Shown here: positions 25,536 through 32,753 of the stretch, one piece after another | Layout of the letters: each line of letters begins with the position of its first letter | Position numbering within the stretch: the stretch's first letter is position 1 | NCBI RefSeq assembly: GCF_032191465.1 | Contig: NZ_JAQOUE010000001.1 | Span: 3,255,501-3,319,500 of the forward strand | Direction of reading: 5' to 3' | DNA length: 64,000 nt | Source: Candidatus Nitronereus thalassa | GTDB lineage: Bacteria > Nitrospirota > Nitrospiria > Nitrospirales > UBA8639 | Position numbers and translations under genes: made by a program | Notes under the pieces: model-generated | Seen by the model: only the letters and a program-made list of their open reading frames with translations | Told to the model about the DNA's origin: nothing | Databases searched by the model: none

Positions 25536-26786
25536 TCAGTCGGTACCCGTGGCCAACTCCAATTCCTCGTGCAACGTGGTCACGGGGAGGAGTACTTGAA
25601 TGGGTTCCCTGATGGGTTGAAAAAGCGAAAAATTGTGTAAGCGGGTCAACATGGTAAAGGTGACCGGTTGACCTTTGGGAAGGACAATAGCCCCTGATTT
25701 GGCACGAATATCCTCAGCCAAGATCATAGAGGGATTCAGGTCTGCCATGGCAACTTCTTTAGTTTTGAAGGGCAGAGTTTTGCTTGAAAGTGCGCGAAGG
25801 GCATTAAGCACGGCTGGATCATATTTTTTTGCATGTTGACGAAGGGTGTCCAGCGCTTGCTGCTTGGTATGTCCGGTGGATTCCAGCCCATCTAAATCTA
25901 TGGCCACTTTCAGAATACGCGATTCAAAAGGTACGATCTTGGACTCGATCGAATCGGTCGTCTCATCCAACGTATCTTCCTGATATTCAATAATGTCCGC
26001 GACCTTCTCCATTCGGGGAATTTTCCGAATCATTTCAGCGCCAATTGAGGGATATTGATGGTAGAGGAGGGTTTCTTGGTGACTTAATCCTCTTCCGCGT
26101 GCGAGGTTGTGCAACAGTTCTGGAGGAAAAGTAATAAAGCCGATTTGCGAAAGCAACGCGGCAACTTCCAATTTCCAGGTCACGGACAGATTTAATTGCT
26201 TGGCAATGGCTGTGGCATATCGGGTAATGCGGATCGAGCGATTAAAGACCTCGGGATTCATGATCGAAAGCACATGCGTCATGGCTTCGAGTGAACCAAT
26301 CAGGGTTTCTTCCAGCACTTCTTTTTCGCTTCGGATTCGGCGTAAGAGTTCGCGGTCGGCCGCTTCCATCCGTAGCTTTTGTTCGATATTTTGCTGACGA
26401 AGCCGATGTTTTTCTAAGGCATTGAAAATCGTTCGTTGCAATGTCGGTGCGGTTAAAGTGGCTTTTGTTAAGTAATCAGCCATGCCCTCTTTCAAGGCCT
26501 GTACGGCAATGCGCTCATCTCCATGTCCCGTTAACAAGATGACGGGGTTTAAGTAACCAATCTCTTGAATGTCTTTGAATGCTTCCACACCGGTTTTTGC
26601 GCCTAAACGGAAATCGAGAAAGAGCACATCTCCTGGATTGTCCTTGAGTGCAGCCAGGCCTGCATCCAATTGTCGGAAACCTTGAAAATTGACGTGGATA
26701 TTTGGAATTTCCCACAACAACTCTTCTAGCCAACACAGATCGTCGCTATCATCATCAATCGCCTGAATAGTCAAAGTGTGGTTCAT
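25536..26786 (-). CDS. Response regulator with degenerate HD-GYP-like output
   Basis: A 416-residue protein. The receiver domain spans about 5-125 (AIDDDSDD, phospho-acceptor Asp58 in FLDFRLG, LTGHGD, Lys108 in LTKAT). A helical linker leads to an HD-GYP-like domain at about 165-300. Where active enzymes have the HD pair (LLHDIG), this one reads LLSQIGFITFPPELL (211-225). Where they have HHE it reads EYQEDTLD. Metal binding is therefore probably lost. The C-terminal DLNPSMILAEDIRAKSGAIV region is common in HD-type regulators. A GAGG ribosome site is present. It is the last gene of the signalling cluster and probably a c-di-GMP or protein-binding adaptor. Confidence 0.82.
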   Translation of the reverse strand: MNHTLTIQAIDDDSDDLCWLEELLWEIPNIHVNFQGFRQLDAGLAALKDNPGDVLFLDFRLGAKTGVEAFKDIQEIGYLNPVILLTGHGDERIAVQALKEGMADYLTKATLTAPTLQRTIFNALEKHRLRQQNIEQKLRMEAADRELLRRIRSEKEVLEETLIGSLEAMTHVLSIMNPEVFNRSIRITRYATAIAKQLNLSVTWKLEVAALLSQIGFITFPPELLHNLARGRGLSHQETLLYHQYPSIGAEMIRKIPRMEKVADIIEYQEDTLDETTDSIESKIVPFESRILKVAIDLDGLESTGHTKQQALDTLRQHAKKYDPAVLNALRALSSKTLPFKTKEVAMADLNPSMILAEDIRAKSGAIVLPKGQPVTFTMLTRLHNFSLFQPIREPIQVLLPVTTLHEELELATGTD

Positions 26787-26838
26787 CGATGTCCTCGTGT
26801 CCTTAGCTCAACATGCTTGAAGGAAGTTTTTCCATACC

Positions 26839-27453
26839 TCAGTGAAGATTCGCGGGATTGTCACGACGATTAGCTTCTTGCTCCAGCTCTTGGATTGTCT
26901 GTTGAATTTCCCATGCTCGCTCTTCTTGGAGCGCGGCTATATCATTAAGTTGTTGCTTGGTTTGGACGTGATGATTCCACCGCTCTGTGAGGGAGACGGC
27001 AAGCTGGCGTATTTCAATGGGATCGAATGGTTTGCGCAGAATAAGCAGCTTGTCGTGTTGAGTCAGTCGCTTTAGCAAGTGTTCCCAATCATGATCGGAG
27101 TAGGCGGTACAGATCACCATTTGAATGTCAGGATCCACTTGCCAAATATGCTCTATGGTTTCTGCTCCATCCCATCCTGGGGGCATCCGCATATCGACAA
27201 ACGCCATGGCGTAGGGGGTGCCGTTTTGAAGGGCTTCCTGGACCATCGCCAATCCCTGTTGGCCTTGGTCTGCATAGGCAATATGAAATGCCATGGTGAG
27301 TGGAATGGGGACCGATTCTCCAAACAACTCACTTCGAATGCTTTGAAAATCCTTCTGAGGGGTGGGGATTTGAAGGATTTTTCGAATATCCTCGAATATG
27401 GCTGGGTTATCGTCAATGACCAATAGCCGGCGATTGTCTGAGTTCAAGGTCAT
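26839..27453 (-). CDS. Response regulator, stand-alone receiver with coiled tail
   Basis: A 204-residue protein. The receiver domain covers about 8-150: VIDDNPAIFEDI, phospho-acceptor Asp in FVDMRMPPGWDG, CTAYSD, and Lys in LRKPFDP. A loop near residues 30-55 is longer than usual, carrying a Gln/Ser/Pro insert. A helical tail (QQLNDIAALQEERAWEIQQT) could be a coiled-coil dimer helix linking to a kinase. The start ATG overlaps the upstream kinase stop as ATGA, so it is the likely phosphotransfer partner of that kinase. Confidence 0.85.
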   Translation of the reverse strand: MTLNSDNRRLLVIDDNPAIFEDIRKILQIPTPQKDFQSIRSELFGESVPIPLTMAFHIAYADQGQQGLAMVQEALQNGTPYAMAFVDMRMPPGWDGAETIEHIWQVDPDIQMVICTAYSDHDWEHLLKRLTQHDKLLILRKPFDPIEIRQLAVSLTERWNHHVQTKQQLNDIAALQEERAWEIQQTIQELEQEANRRDNPANLH

Positions 27454-28736
27454 GAAATGAGTGCCTCCACGGGTGTATAGGGAAGGTCGAGAGTAAATCG
27501 TGCCCCTTGTCCTTCCCCGACGCTAAAAGCCTGAAGTGATCCTTGGAGGGATTGGGCCGCCAAGGCGCTGCTATGAAGTCCTAATCCCTGCCCTTCCTGT
27601 TTAGTAGAAAATCCTTGGGTGAAAATCTTGGTAAGCAGCTGAGGTTTGATGCCCACCCCCGTATCTTGAACGATGAGAAGGACTCGATTGGGTGTGCGCG
27701 TTCCGTCGATTGTGAGACTCAGGCAATGGGAAATTCCTGGTTTTGCCATCATGGAATGTTTCGCATTCCGAATGAGATTCACCAATATTTGGAGAATCTG
27801 ATGTTTGTCAGACATGATGGGGGGGGCATCGGCAAAATCTCGTACAATGGATACCTGGTGTTGTGGAAGTGTGCCAAAATTGATGGTCAGTGCCTGCTCC
27901 ATCAATTCTGAAAGAATGACGGGTTCTTTTTGGTTTGTCCCAACCGTGTTTGCCTGTTGGGCTTGAACAATGTGTTTGAGATGGTCGAGATTTTTTGTCA
28001 GGGCTTGGATCTCTTCCAGCATCGTTTGATGCTGTTTGGCCACTTGTTTATCTAATTCGCTTAAATACGAGGGGATCAGCTGACCTTTAGTGTCTTGTGT
28101 GAAAAAGTGTCCTAAATCCTGTTGATGGGCTCGGATCATGGAGGCAATTCTTCCAATGTCATTGGTATAGGAATTTTTCAGCAGGGTGGTGATTTGAGTG
28201 GCAGAAACGTTGATGCTATTGAGAACATTTCCCACATTGTGCAAGACATTGACCGCAACCTCTGCCCTTCCTAATTGACGGGAGGTTTCTAAAAGCTGAT
28301 CCATGAGATCTTCACGTTCTTTTTCAGCTTTGTGGCGTTCTAGGGCATAACGAATCGATCGTTCTAATCCTGAGGCCAGCAGCTCTCCTTTGACCAGGTA
28401 ATCTTCGGCTCCACTTTCCCCCGCACGGACATCGACATGATGATCATCTTGCCCCGTTAACAAAATGCAAGGGGTAGAACATTGTATGGTTCGAACATAT
28501 TTTACGAGGTCAAGGCCCGTGTGGTTGCCCAAGCGGTAATCGAAAAGAAATATCGCGTACCCATGTGTTTGAATGCGGTGTGTTGCCTCGTCATAGTCCG
28601 AAACCCAATCAAGGTGAAATGTCGTTTCCTCTACTTGAGAAAGTATGTTTTTGATGATGTGATAATCATCTTCATCATCTTCAACCAGTAATATTTCAAG
28701 GGGAGATTGTGTTATGAGTGAGGTATTCGTCATCAT
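27450..28736 (-). CDS. Receiver-histidine kinase hybrid (REC first)
   Basis: About 428 residues from ATG 28736; TTG 28739 and ATG 28733 are alternatives. An N-terminal receiver domain (about 14-135: LVEDDEDDYHI, FLFDYRLGNHTG, DYLVKG) is followed by a kinase core. The phospho-His is probably in AVNVLHNVGNVLNSINVS, the HNVGN type. The ATP domain has ILVNLIRNAKHSMM (N box), VQDTGVGIKP and GQGLGLHSSALAAQSL (G boxes). There is no TM segment, so it is a soluble kinase. It is translationally coupled to the receiver gene at 26839-27453. The upstream stretch of 336 bases has its own promoter space. Confidence 0.88.
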   Translation of the reverse strand: MMTNTSLITQSPLEILLVEDDEDDYHIIKNILSQVEETTFHLDWVSDYDEATHRIQTHGYAIFLFDYRLGNHTGLDLVKYVRTIQCSTPCILLTGQDDHHVDVRAGESGAEDYLVKGELLASGLERSIRYALERHKAEKEREDLMDQLLETSRQLGRAEVAVNVLHNVGNVLNSINVSATQITTLLKNSYTNDIGRIASMIRAHQQDLGHFFTQDTKGQLIPSYLSELDKQVAKQHQTMLEEIQALTKNLDHLKHIVQAQQANTVGTNQKEPVILSELMEQALTINFGTLPQHQVSIVRDFADAPPIMSDKHQILQILVNLIRNAKHSMMAKPGISHCLSLTIDGTRTPNRVLLIVQDTGVGIKPQLLTKIFTQGFSTKQEGQGLGLHSSALAAQSLQGSLQAFSVGEGQGARFTLDLPYTPVEALIS

Positions 28737-29075
28737 CAATGCGGGGCTCCAGGTGTGGGGATGGCCAGGGACAACAATGAGCCAGGTGAATACTGTGGCC
28801 TGGCATGAGTTGCGTATGACCGTCTATCGATCTTTGTCCACTTCCTCTTGTGTTTCTCTACTCTAGTAATCGGTGTATCATTTGCGTACTTAAGTCCTCT
28901 CTGCTTTGCGAATGGGCGATATTCCTTCGTATTTATGAAGGTTTCACAGGGTTTTGCCCATAAAGATAAAGAATGGGGCTGAACAATAGAGCAAAACAAG
29001 TAACAACCAGAGGTTTGAACAATACGATTTTGAAGACTTATTGGGTAAAGAAATTTTTTGGAAGGGTTGTATGAT
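28737..29075. other. Non-coding stretch between signalling operons
   Basis: About 340 bases between two minus-strand signalling genes. On the minus strand it contains a small hairpin (CCTTC-N8-GAAGG) and segments vaguely like the GEMM core, but not the conserved set, so I make no RNA call. It probably holds the promoter of the kinase gene at 27450-28736. Confidence 0.35.
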
Positions 29076-29633
29076 TTATGGCTGGGGAAGTTGGACGAGG
29101 TGTAACCAGTAATAATCCAACGCCAACAGGGTGTCTCGATATCCCTCGAATGACGTGGGTTTGGTCATGAACGCATTTGCGCCTTCTTGGTAGGCGCGAA
29201 AAATTTCTTCACTGTTCCTCGTGGTAGTGAACACGACAATGGGGATGGTGTAGAGGTCTTGATCCTTTTTCAGAATCCCAAGGACTTCATGCCCATTTTT
29301 TTTCGGCATATTGAGGTCCAATAAAATAATGCCCGGACGAGGGGCGGATTGAGCGTGAGCAAATTCTCCATAATGGTACAGATAATTTAAGACAGCTTGG
29401 CCATCATGGATAAACCTCAGTTCATTCCCGGATTGAATTTCTTCCCAAGCCTCCTGGGCGAGTAAGCAATCATCTGAGTCATCATCTACCATCAGAATGA
29501 TTCGGCTTTGGTGGTTCCCCTGAGCAATTGACACGGGACCACTTTTGGTGGAATCCGGTGGAAAGGCGGCAAGCGGGGAGGGGACTGCTTCTTCTTCCCT
29601 AGTGCTGGCTAGAGAGGTGTCTGAATGGATCAA
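29076..29633 (-). CDS. Rcp1-like stand-alone response regulator
   Basis: A 185-residue protein starting with TTG, supported by AAGGAG seven bases upstream. After a flexible 45-residue N-terminus, the receiver domain spans about 45-180: MVDDDSDDCLLAQEAWEE, ELRFIHDGQAVLNYLYHYGE, the phospho-acceptor in LLDLNMPKKNG, TTTRNSEE and MTKPTSFEGY. The YLYxxG insert and PRPGIILLDLNMPKKNGxE are hallmarks of the cyanobacterial Rcp1 subgroup, which pairs with phytochrome-type kinases. It is the third of three tandem paralogues lying after the riboswitch. Confidence 0.9.
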   Translation of the reverse strand: MIHSDTSLASTREEEAVPSPLAAFPPDSTKSGPVSIAQGNHQSRIILMVDDDSDDCLLAQEAWEEIQSGNELRFIHDGQAVLNYLYHYGEFAHAQSAPRPGIILLDLNMPKKNGHEVLGILKKDQDLYTIPIVVFTTTRNSEEIFRAYQEGANAFMTKPTSFEGYRDTLLALDYYWLHLVQLPQP

Positions 29634-29647
29634 TCTGTGGCTCCTTA

Positions 29648-30154
29648 CTAGTGAGACAAAGAGTCCCAGGCAGGTTTATCGCTGCCATAGGGAAGTTCTA
29701 CCATGTTGGTCCAATATTGGCTTAGGGCACCCACGATGGTATGAAATTCTTGGGCCGAACGTGGTTTAGTCATGCAGGCATTGGCTCCCAAGGCATAGGT
29801 TCGACAGGTATCTTCTTCATCAATCGAGGTGGTCATGACTACTACTGGAATATGGCGAAAGATTTCATGATCCCGGATTTCCTTTAAGGCCTGATGGCCA
29901 TTTTTTCTCGGCATGTTCAAGTCAAGCAAAATCATACCTGGAAGGGGAAAATCTTCAGTATCAGAAAACTTTCCACGACGATGGAGATAGTCGAGAAGTT
30001 CTTCGCCATCTCGAACAAACTTTAGGGCATGAGGACATCCATATTCTTCCCAGGCATCCTGAGTGAGTAAACAATCGTCTGGGTCGTCATCGGCCATCAG
30101 AATCGTTCTGGAAGGATTCTCTATGGACATCGTTGCTAAATGTGACATTTTCAT
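29648..30154 (-). CDS. Rcp1-like stand-alone response regulator
   Basis: About 168 residues from the ATG at 30154, with GGGAG eight bases upstream; a frame 20 codons longer is unlikely because it would overlap the upstream gene. Receiver domain: MADDDPDDCLLTQDAWEE, ELLDYLHRRGK, LLDLNMPRKNGHQ with the phospho-acceptor Asp, MTTSIDEEDT and MTKPRSAQEF. It is a single-domain protein with no output module. It lies 14 bases upstream of the next paralogue and 11 bases downstream of the previous one, so the three are one operon. Confidence 0.9.
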   Translation of the reverse strand: MKMSHLATMSIENPSRTILMADDDPDDCLLTQDAWEEYGCPHALKFVRDGEELLDYLHRRGKFSDTEDFPLPGMILLDLNMPRKNGHQALKEIRDHEIFRHIPVVVMTTSIDEEDTCRTYALGANACMTKPRSAQEFHTIVGALSQYWTNMVELPYGSDKPAWDSLSH

Positions 30155-30165
30155 ACTGGTTCTCC

Positions 30166-30630
30166 CTAGTGATTCGCGGAAATAAGGGTCCGTTGATTTT
30201 TTAAGGCAGACCAAGCTTGCCGCACATCCCGCATCACCCGAAGATATTCATGAAAAGTGGAAGGCTTCGTGACAAAGCCATAAGCTCCTAAAGCATAAGC
30301 TTCTGAAGCTTCTTTGGGTGTTTTAGAAGTACTGAGAACAATAACAGGAATATCTTGAAGGGTCGGATCGGCTTTGATGTCCGCGAGAGATTCCAAGCCG
30401 CTTTTTTTGGGCATGGACAAATCTAGTAAGATAAGTCCTGGGCGGGGAGCGGTCTCGGGAGAGGAATAACGATTTTGTTGATACAAATAATCGATTAATT
30501 CGTTCCCGTCTTGCACAAACCGAAGCTCATTGCCATGCCCTGTTTCTTCCCAAGCTTCCATGGCGATGAGGCAATCATCAGTATCGTCATCAGCAATTAA
30601 TACCGGTTCCAGAAGTTGTAGCGACGGCAT
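30166..30630 (-). CDS. Rcp1-like stand-alone response regulator, first after riboswitch
   Basis: A 154-residue single receiver domain: LIADDDTDDCLIAMEAWEET, ELIDYLYQQNRY, LLDLSMPKKSGLES with the phospho-acceptor Asp, LSTSKTPKEA and VTKPSTFHEY. The start ATG has AAGGAG about eight bases upstream. The gene starts 31 bases after the intrinsic terminator and about 80 bases after the c-di-GMP-I aptamer, so its transcription, and that of the two paralogues behind it, should depend on c-di-GMP. Confidence 0.9.
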   Translation of the reverse strand: MPSLQLLEPVLIADDDTDDCLIAMEAWEETGHGNELRFVQDGNELIDYLYQQNRYSSPETAPRPGLILLDLSMPKKSGLESLADIKADPTLQDIPVIVLSTSKTPKEASEAYALGAYGFVTKPSTFHEYLRVMRDVRQAWSALKNQRTLISANH

Positions 30631-30660
30631 GGTGGCATCTCCTTATAGCAGCACACGACC

Positions 30661-30694
30661 AAAAAAAACGCCCATCCTGTAAAAGGAATGGGCG
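30661..30694 (-). terminator. Intrinsic terminator, expression platform of riboswitch
   Basis: On the minus strand CGCCCAT and CCT pair with AGG and ATGGGCG (one bulged base), followed directly by eight T. It lies 15 bases after the c-di-GMP aptamer and 31 bases before the receiver gene start, the standard arrangement for riboswitch-controlled termination. Confidence 0.88.
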
Positions 30695-30709
30695 CAACAA
30701 TGCCAACAG

Positions 30710-30808
30710 CGGTCATCGTGGTAGCCGGGCGTACCCTGGGAAACGAGTTTCCCTTATCAGGTCCCTTGGCTTTGCGTCCCATCCTCTCGGGTGGTTTGCC
30801 TTTGTCAC
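30710..30808 (-). promoter_or_regulatory. Cyclic di-GMP-I riboswitch (GEMM-I aptamer)
   Basis: On the minus strand the conserved core appears in order. GGCAAACC (30800-30793) is followed by a stem capped with a GAGA (GNRA) loop, then GGGACGCAAAGCC (30780-30768). Next come GGGACCTGATAA, which resembles the tetraloop receptor, a GGGAAA/TTTCCC hairpin, and CCCGGCTACC (30729-30720). This is the class I c-di-GMP aptamer, which binds one c-di-GMP through the GNRA-receptor-closed three-helix junction. It controls three tandem receiver genes. Whether c-di-GMP turns the genes on or off cannot be read reliably. Ends are approximate. Confidence 0.92.
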
Positions 30809-31050
30809 CTTGTAGAAGGATGTATCGGTGTCCTCGATAGAAACTTAACCTGAAACCGGACGCTGATAGGTTTTTTTCGTGGATAGAATCCTAAAGATTA
30901 CACTTGAGGCTTCAAAAGGGTAGTTGCCTATGGATGAGTGAAAGAACCGCGGATTGATCTAGTGGCACGAAGTTTTGAGACACTTGCATACCCGTGGCAA
31001 TGGAATGGAGTAGGGTGTGTTGGAAAGTAGACTGGTGGCCGCCTTGTTAA

Positions 31051-31434
31051 TTATGACCGGGCGGCTTGGCCTGCGAGGCCCTTTTGGATGAGGGTGAGAA
31101 GGTCTTGTGCCTCAAAGGGTTTCTCTAGATAGCCCAAAGCCCCAAGTTCCTTGGCACGTTCTCGGAGGCCGGGTTCTTTACTGGCCGTTAAGAAGATGAC
31201 GGGAATGTCAGTGGTGAGTGAGGAGTCTTTTAGCCGTTCGGCTACGGTAAATCCCGTTCCCCCAGGCATGGAAATATCCAACAAAATAATGTCCGGATGA
31301 TGTTGCATCGCCTGGGCCGTGGCCATGACGGCATCAAAGGCTACGACCACATCGTACCCCTGGCTTTTGAGCCTAATGGTTAAGGCTTTAATAATTTTTT
31401 CATCGTCTTCAACAAGCAGTATTTTGGACTTCAC
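31051..31434 (-). CDS. CheY-like response regulator
   Basis: A 127-residue single receiver domain from a GTG start with GGAGTG upstream: ILLVEDDEKIIKALTIRLKS, the phospho-acceptor in IILLDISMPGGTG, FLTASKEPG, and Lys in YLEKPFEAQD. Its start overlaps the end of the upstream kinase gene by 26 bases, so it is coupled to that kinase and is its probable target. It is the last gene of the upper signalling operon; about 240 bases separate it from the riboswitch. Confidence 0.9.
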   Translation of the reverse strand: MKSKILLVEDDEKIIKALTIRLKSQGYDVVVAFDAVMATAQAMQHHPDIILLDISMPGGTGFTVAERLKDSSLTTDIPVIFLTASKEPGLRERAKELGALGYLEKPFEAQDLLTLIQKGLAGQAARS

Positions 31435-32683
31435 GGGACACTCCTTGGTTGAGTCTATGGCTGATGGGGTTGGTGCGGTTCTTTGGCAGGGTCAGGGTAA
31501 ATTTGGTTCCATGACCCATTTGGCTTTGAACGTTAATCTGGCCTCCATGGAGGATGACGATCTCGCGGGAAATGGTTAGTCCCAATCCGAGGCCTCCCTC
31601 TTTTCGCGCATGTCCTTCTTCTACCTGATACAAACGGTCGAAAATATGGTCAAGATGTTCCGGCGCGATTCCGCACCCCGAGTCCTGGACGGAAATGCGA
31701 AGATTTTCCGGCTTGTCAGGATCTTCACAAGCACTGAGCGTGATGGTTCCTCCGGGAGGGGTAAATTTAATGGCATTGTTCAGTAGATTGGTTATCACCT
31801 GAGTCATGCGGAAATGGTCAATCCAGGCAATAAGTGGGTTCGGTTGGACCGATAACGCAATGGCGACGGACTTGTGTTGGGCTGAGGTATTCATGGCCGT
31901 TACGGCATGCGACAATAACAAACCCATATCTTCCTGTTGGCAGTTGATGCTTAGTTTGCCTGTATCGAGCCGAGTGATATCCAATAAATCATTGACTTGG
32001 TTGGTGATCTGCCCCAGACATTCTTGGGAGATCTGAAGGTATTCCCGTTGCTCTGGGGTGAGTGGACCTGCCAATTCATCGAGCATGATTGCCGTAAACT
32101 CTCTGGCAGCGGTGAGAGGGGTTTTTAGTTCATGTGCCAGCGTGTGATAAAAACGCTGTATTTCTTGATTTTGTTTGGTGAGCACTTGATTGCTGTGTTC
32201 TAAACGGTGTTGATGGTCGGCAAGCGTTTGGCGGAGTTGGGATTTTTCCAAGGCGTTGGTGATGGCCCTATGCAGACTTTTGGTCGTCATCAAATTCTTG
32301 GTCATATAATCCGCCGCCCCTAATCGTAGTGCTTCGGCTGCAACTAATTCCCCTCCCGAACCGGTCAGGAGAATGATGGGGCTGTCGCATCCCTGGGCAA
32401 TGCCTTGGCGAAGCAACTCGAGTCCGGTACGAACTCCGAGCCGGTAGTCAAAGAGATAGAGGTCATGGCGGTCTTGATTGACGAGGTCCAGACCGGTTTC
32501 AAAGGTGGGCGCCCAATCAAGTGAACAGAGGGGGGAGGAGATCTCTGCCAATGCGTCGCGTGTCAAAATATAATCATCCTCATCGTCCTCGACTAGAAGG
32601 ATGCGAATGAAATCTTTGGACGAGTTTTCTTCCCGAGTGGGGATTGCTTGGTCAGGAAGAGTTTTGGCTAATGAGGCGCTCAT
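31409..32683 (-). CDS. Receiver-histidine kinase hybrid (REC first)
   Basis: About 424 residues from the ATG at 32683. The frame is open to 33037, but that extension overlaps the preceding kinase gene and reads as low-complexity shadow, so I rejected it. Domains: receiver (about 25-145: LLVEDDEDDYIL, LYLFDYRLGVRTG, DYMTKN), coiled coil, HisKA with the phospho-His in FYHTLAHELKTPLTAARE, and HATPase with VITNLLNNAIKFTPPGG, VQDSGCGIAPE and GGLGLGLTISREIV. It is soluble. It shares an operon with the receiver gene downstream and two larger kinases upstream. Confidence 0.9.
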   Translation of the reverse strand: MSASLAKTLPDQAIPTREENSSKDFIRILLVEDDEDDYILTRDALAEISSPLCSLDWAPTFETGLDLVNQDRHDLYLFDYRLGVRTGLELLRQGIAQGCDSPIILLTGSGGELVAAEALRLGAADYMTKNLMTTKSLHRAITNALEKSQLRQTLADHQHRLEHSNQVLTKQNQEIQRFYHTLAHELKTPLTAAREFTAIMLDELAGPLTPEQREYLQISQECLGQITNQVNDLLDITRLDTGKLSINCQQEDMGLLLSHAVTAMNTSAQHKSVAIALSVQPNPLIAWIDHFRMTQVITNLLNNAIKFTPPGGTITLSACEDPDKPENLRISVQDSGCGIAPEHLDHIFDRLYQVEEGHARKEGGLGLGLTISREIVILHGGQINVQSQMGHGTKFTLTLPKNRTNPISHRLNQGVSREVQNTAC

Positions 32684-32753
32684 GAGTGTGCGATCGATAC
32701 CTTTTGTTTCAATCCAGGTCGGAGTTTTTACAAACCATATGCCTCGATGGTGG

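Noticed and set aside
28830-28990. Segments like GGGCAAAACC and CGCAAAGC on the minus strand, considered as a second c-di-GMP riboswitch
   Set aside because: The GNRA stem, the GGGACGCAAAGCC block and the 3' GGCTACC-type block are missing or broken. A covariance search could settle it.
30597-30782. 61-codon minus-strand frame
   Set aside because: It is an in-frame reading through the c-di-GMP aptamer and terminator, so it is RNA structure, not a protein.
30958-30980. TGGCAC followed by a T-rich stretch, considered as a sigma54 promoter
   Set aside because: The -12 element lacks GC at the right place and no plus-strand gene lies downstream.
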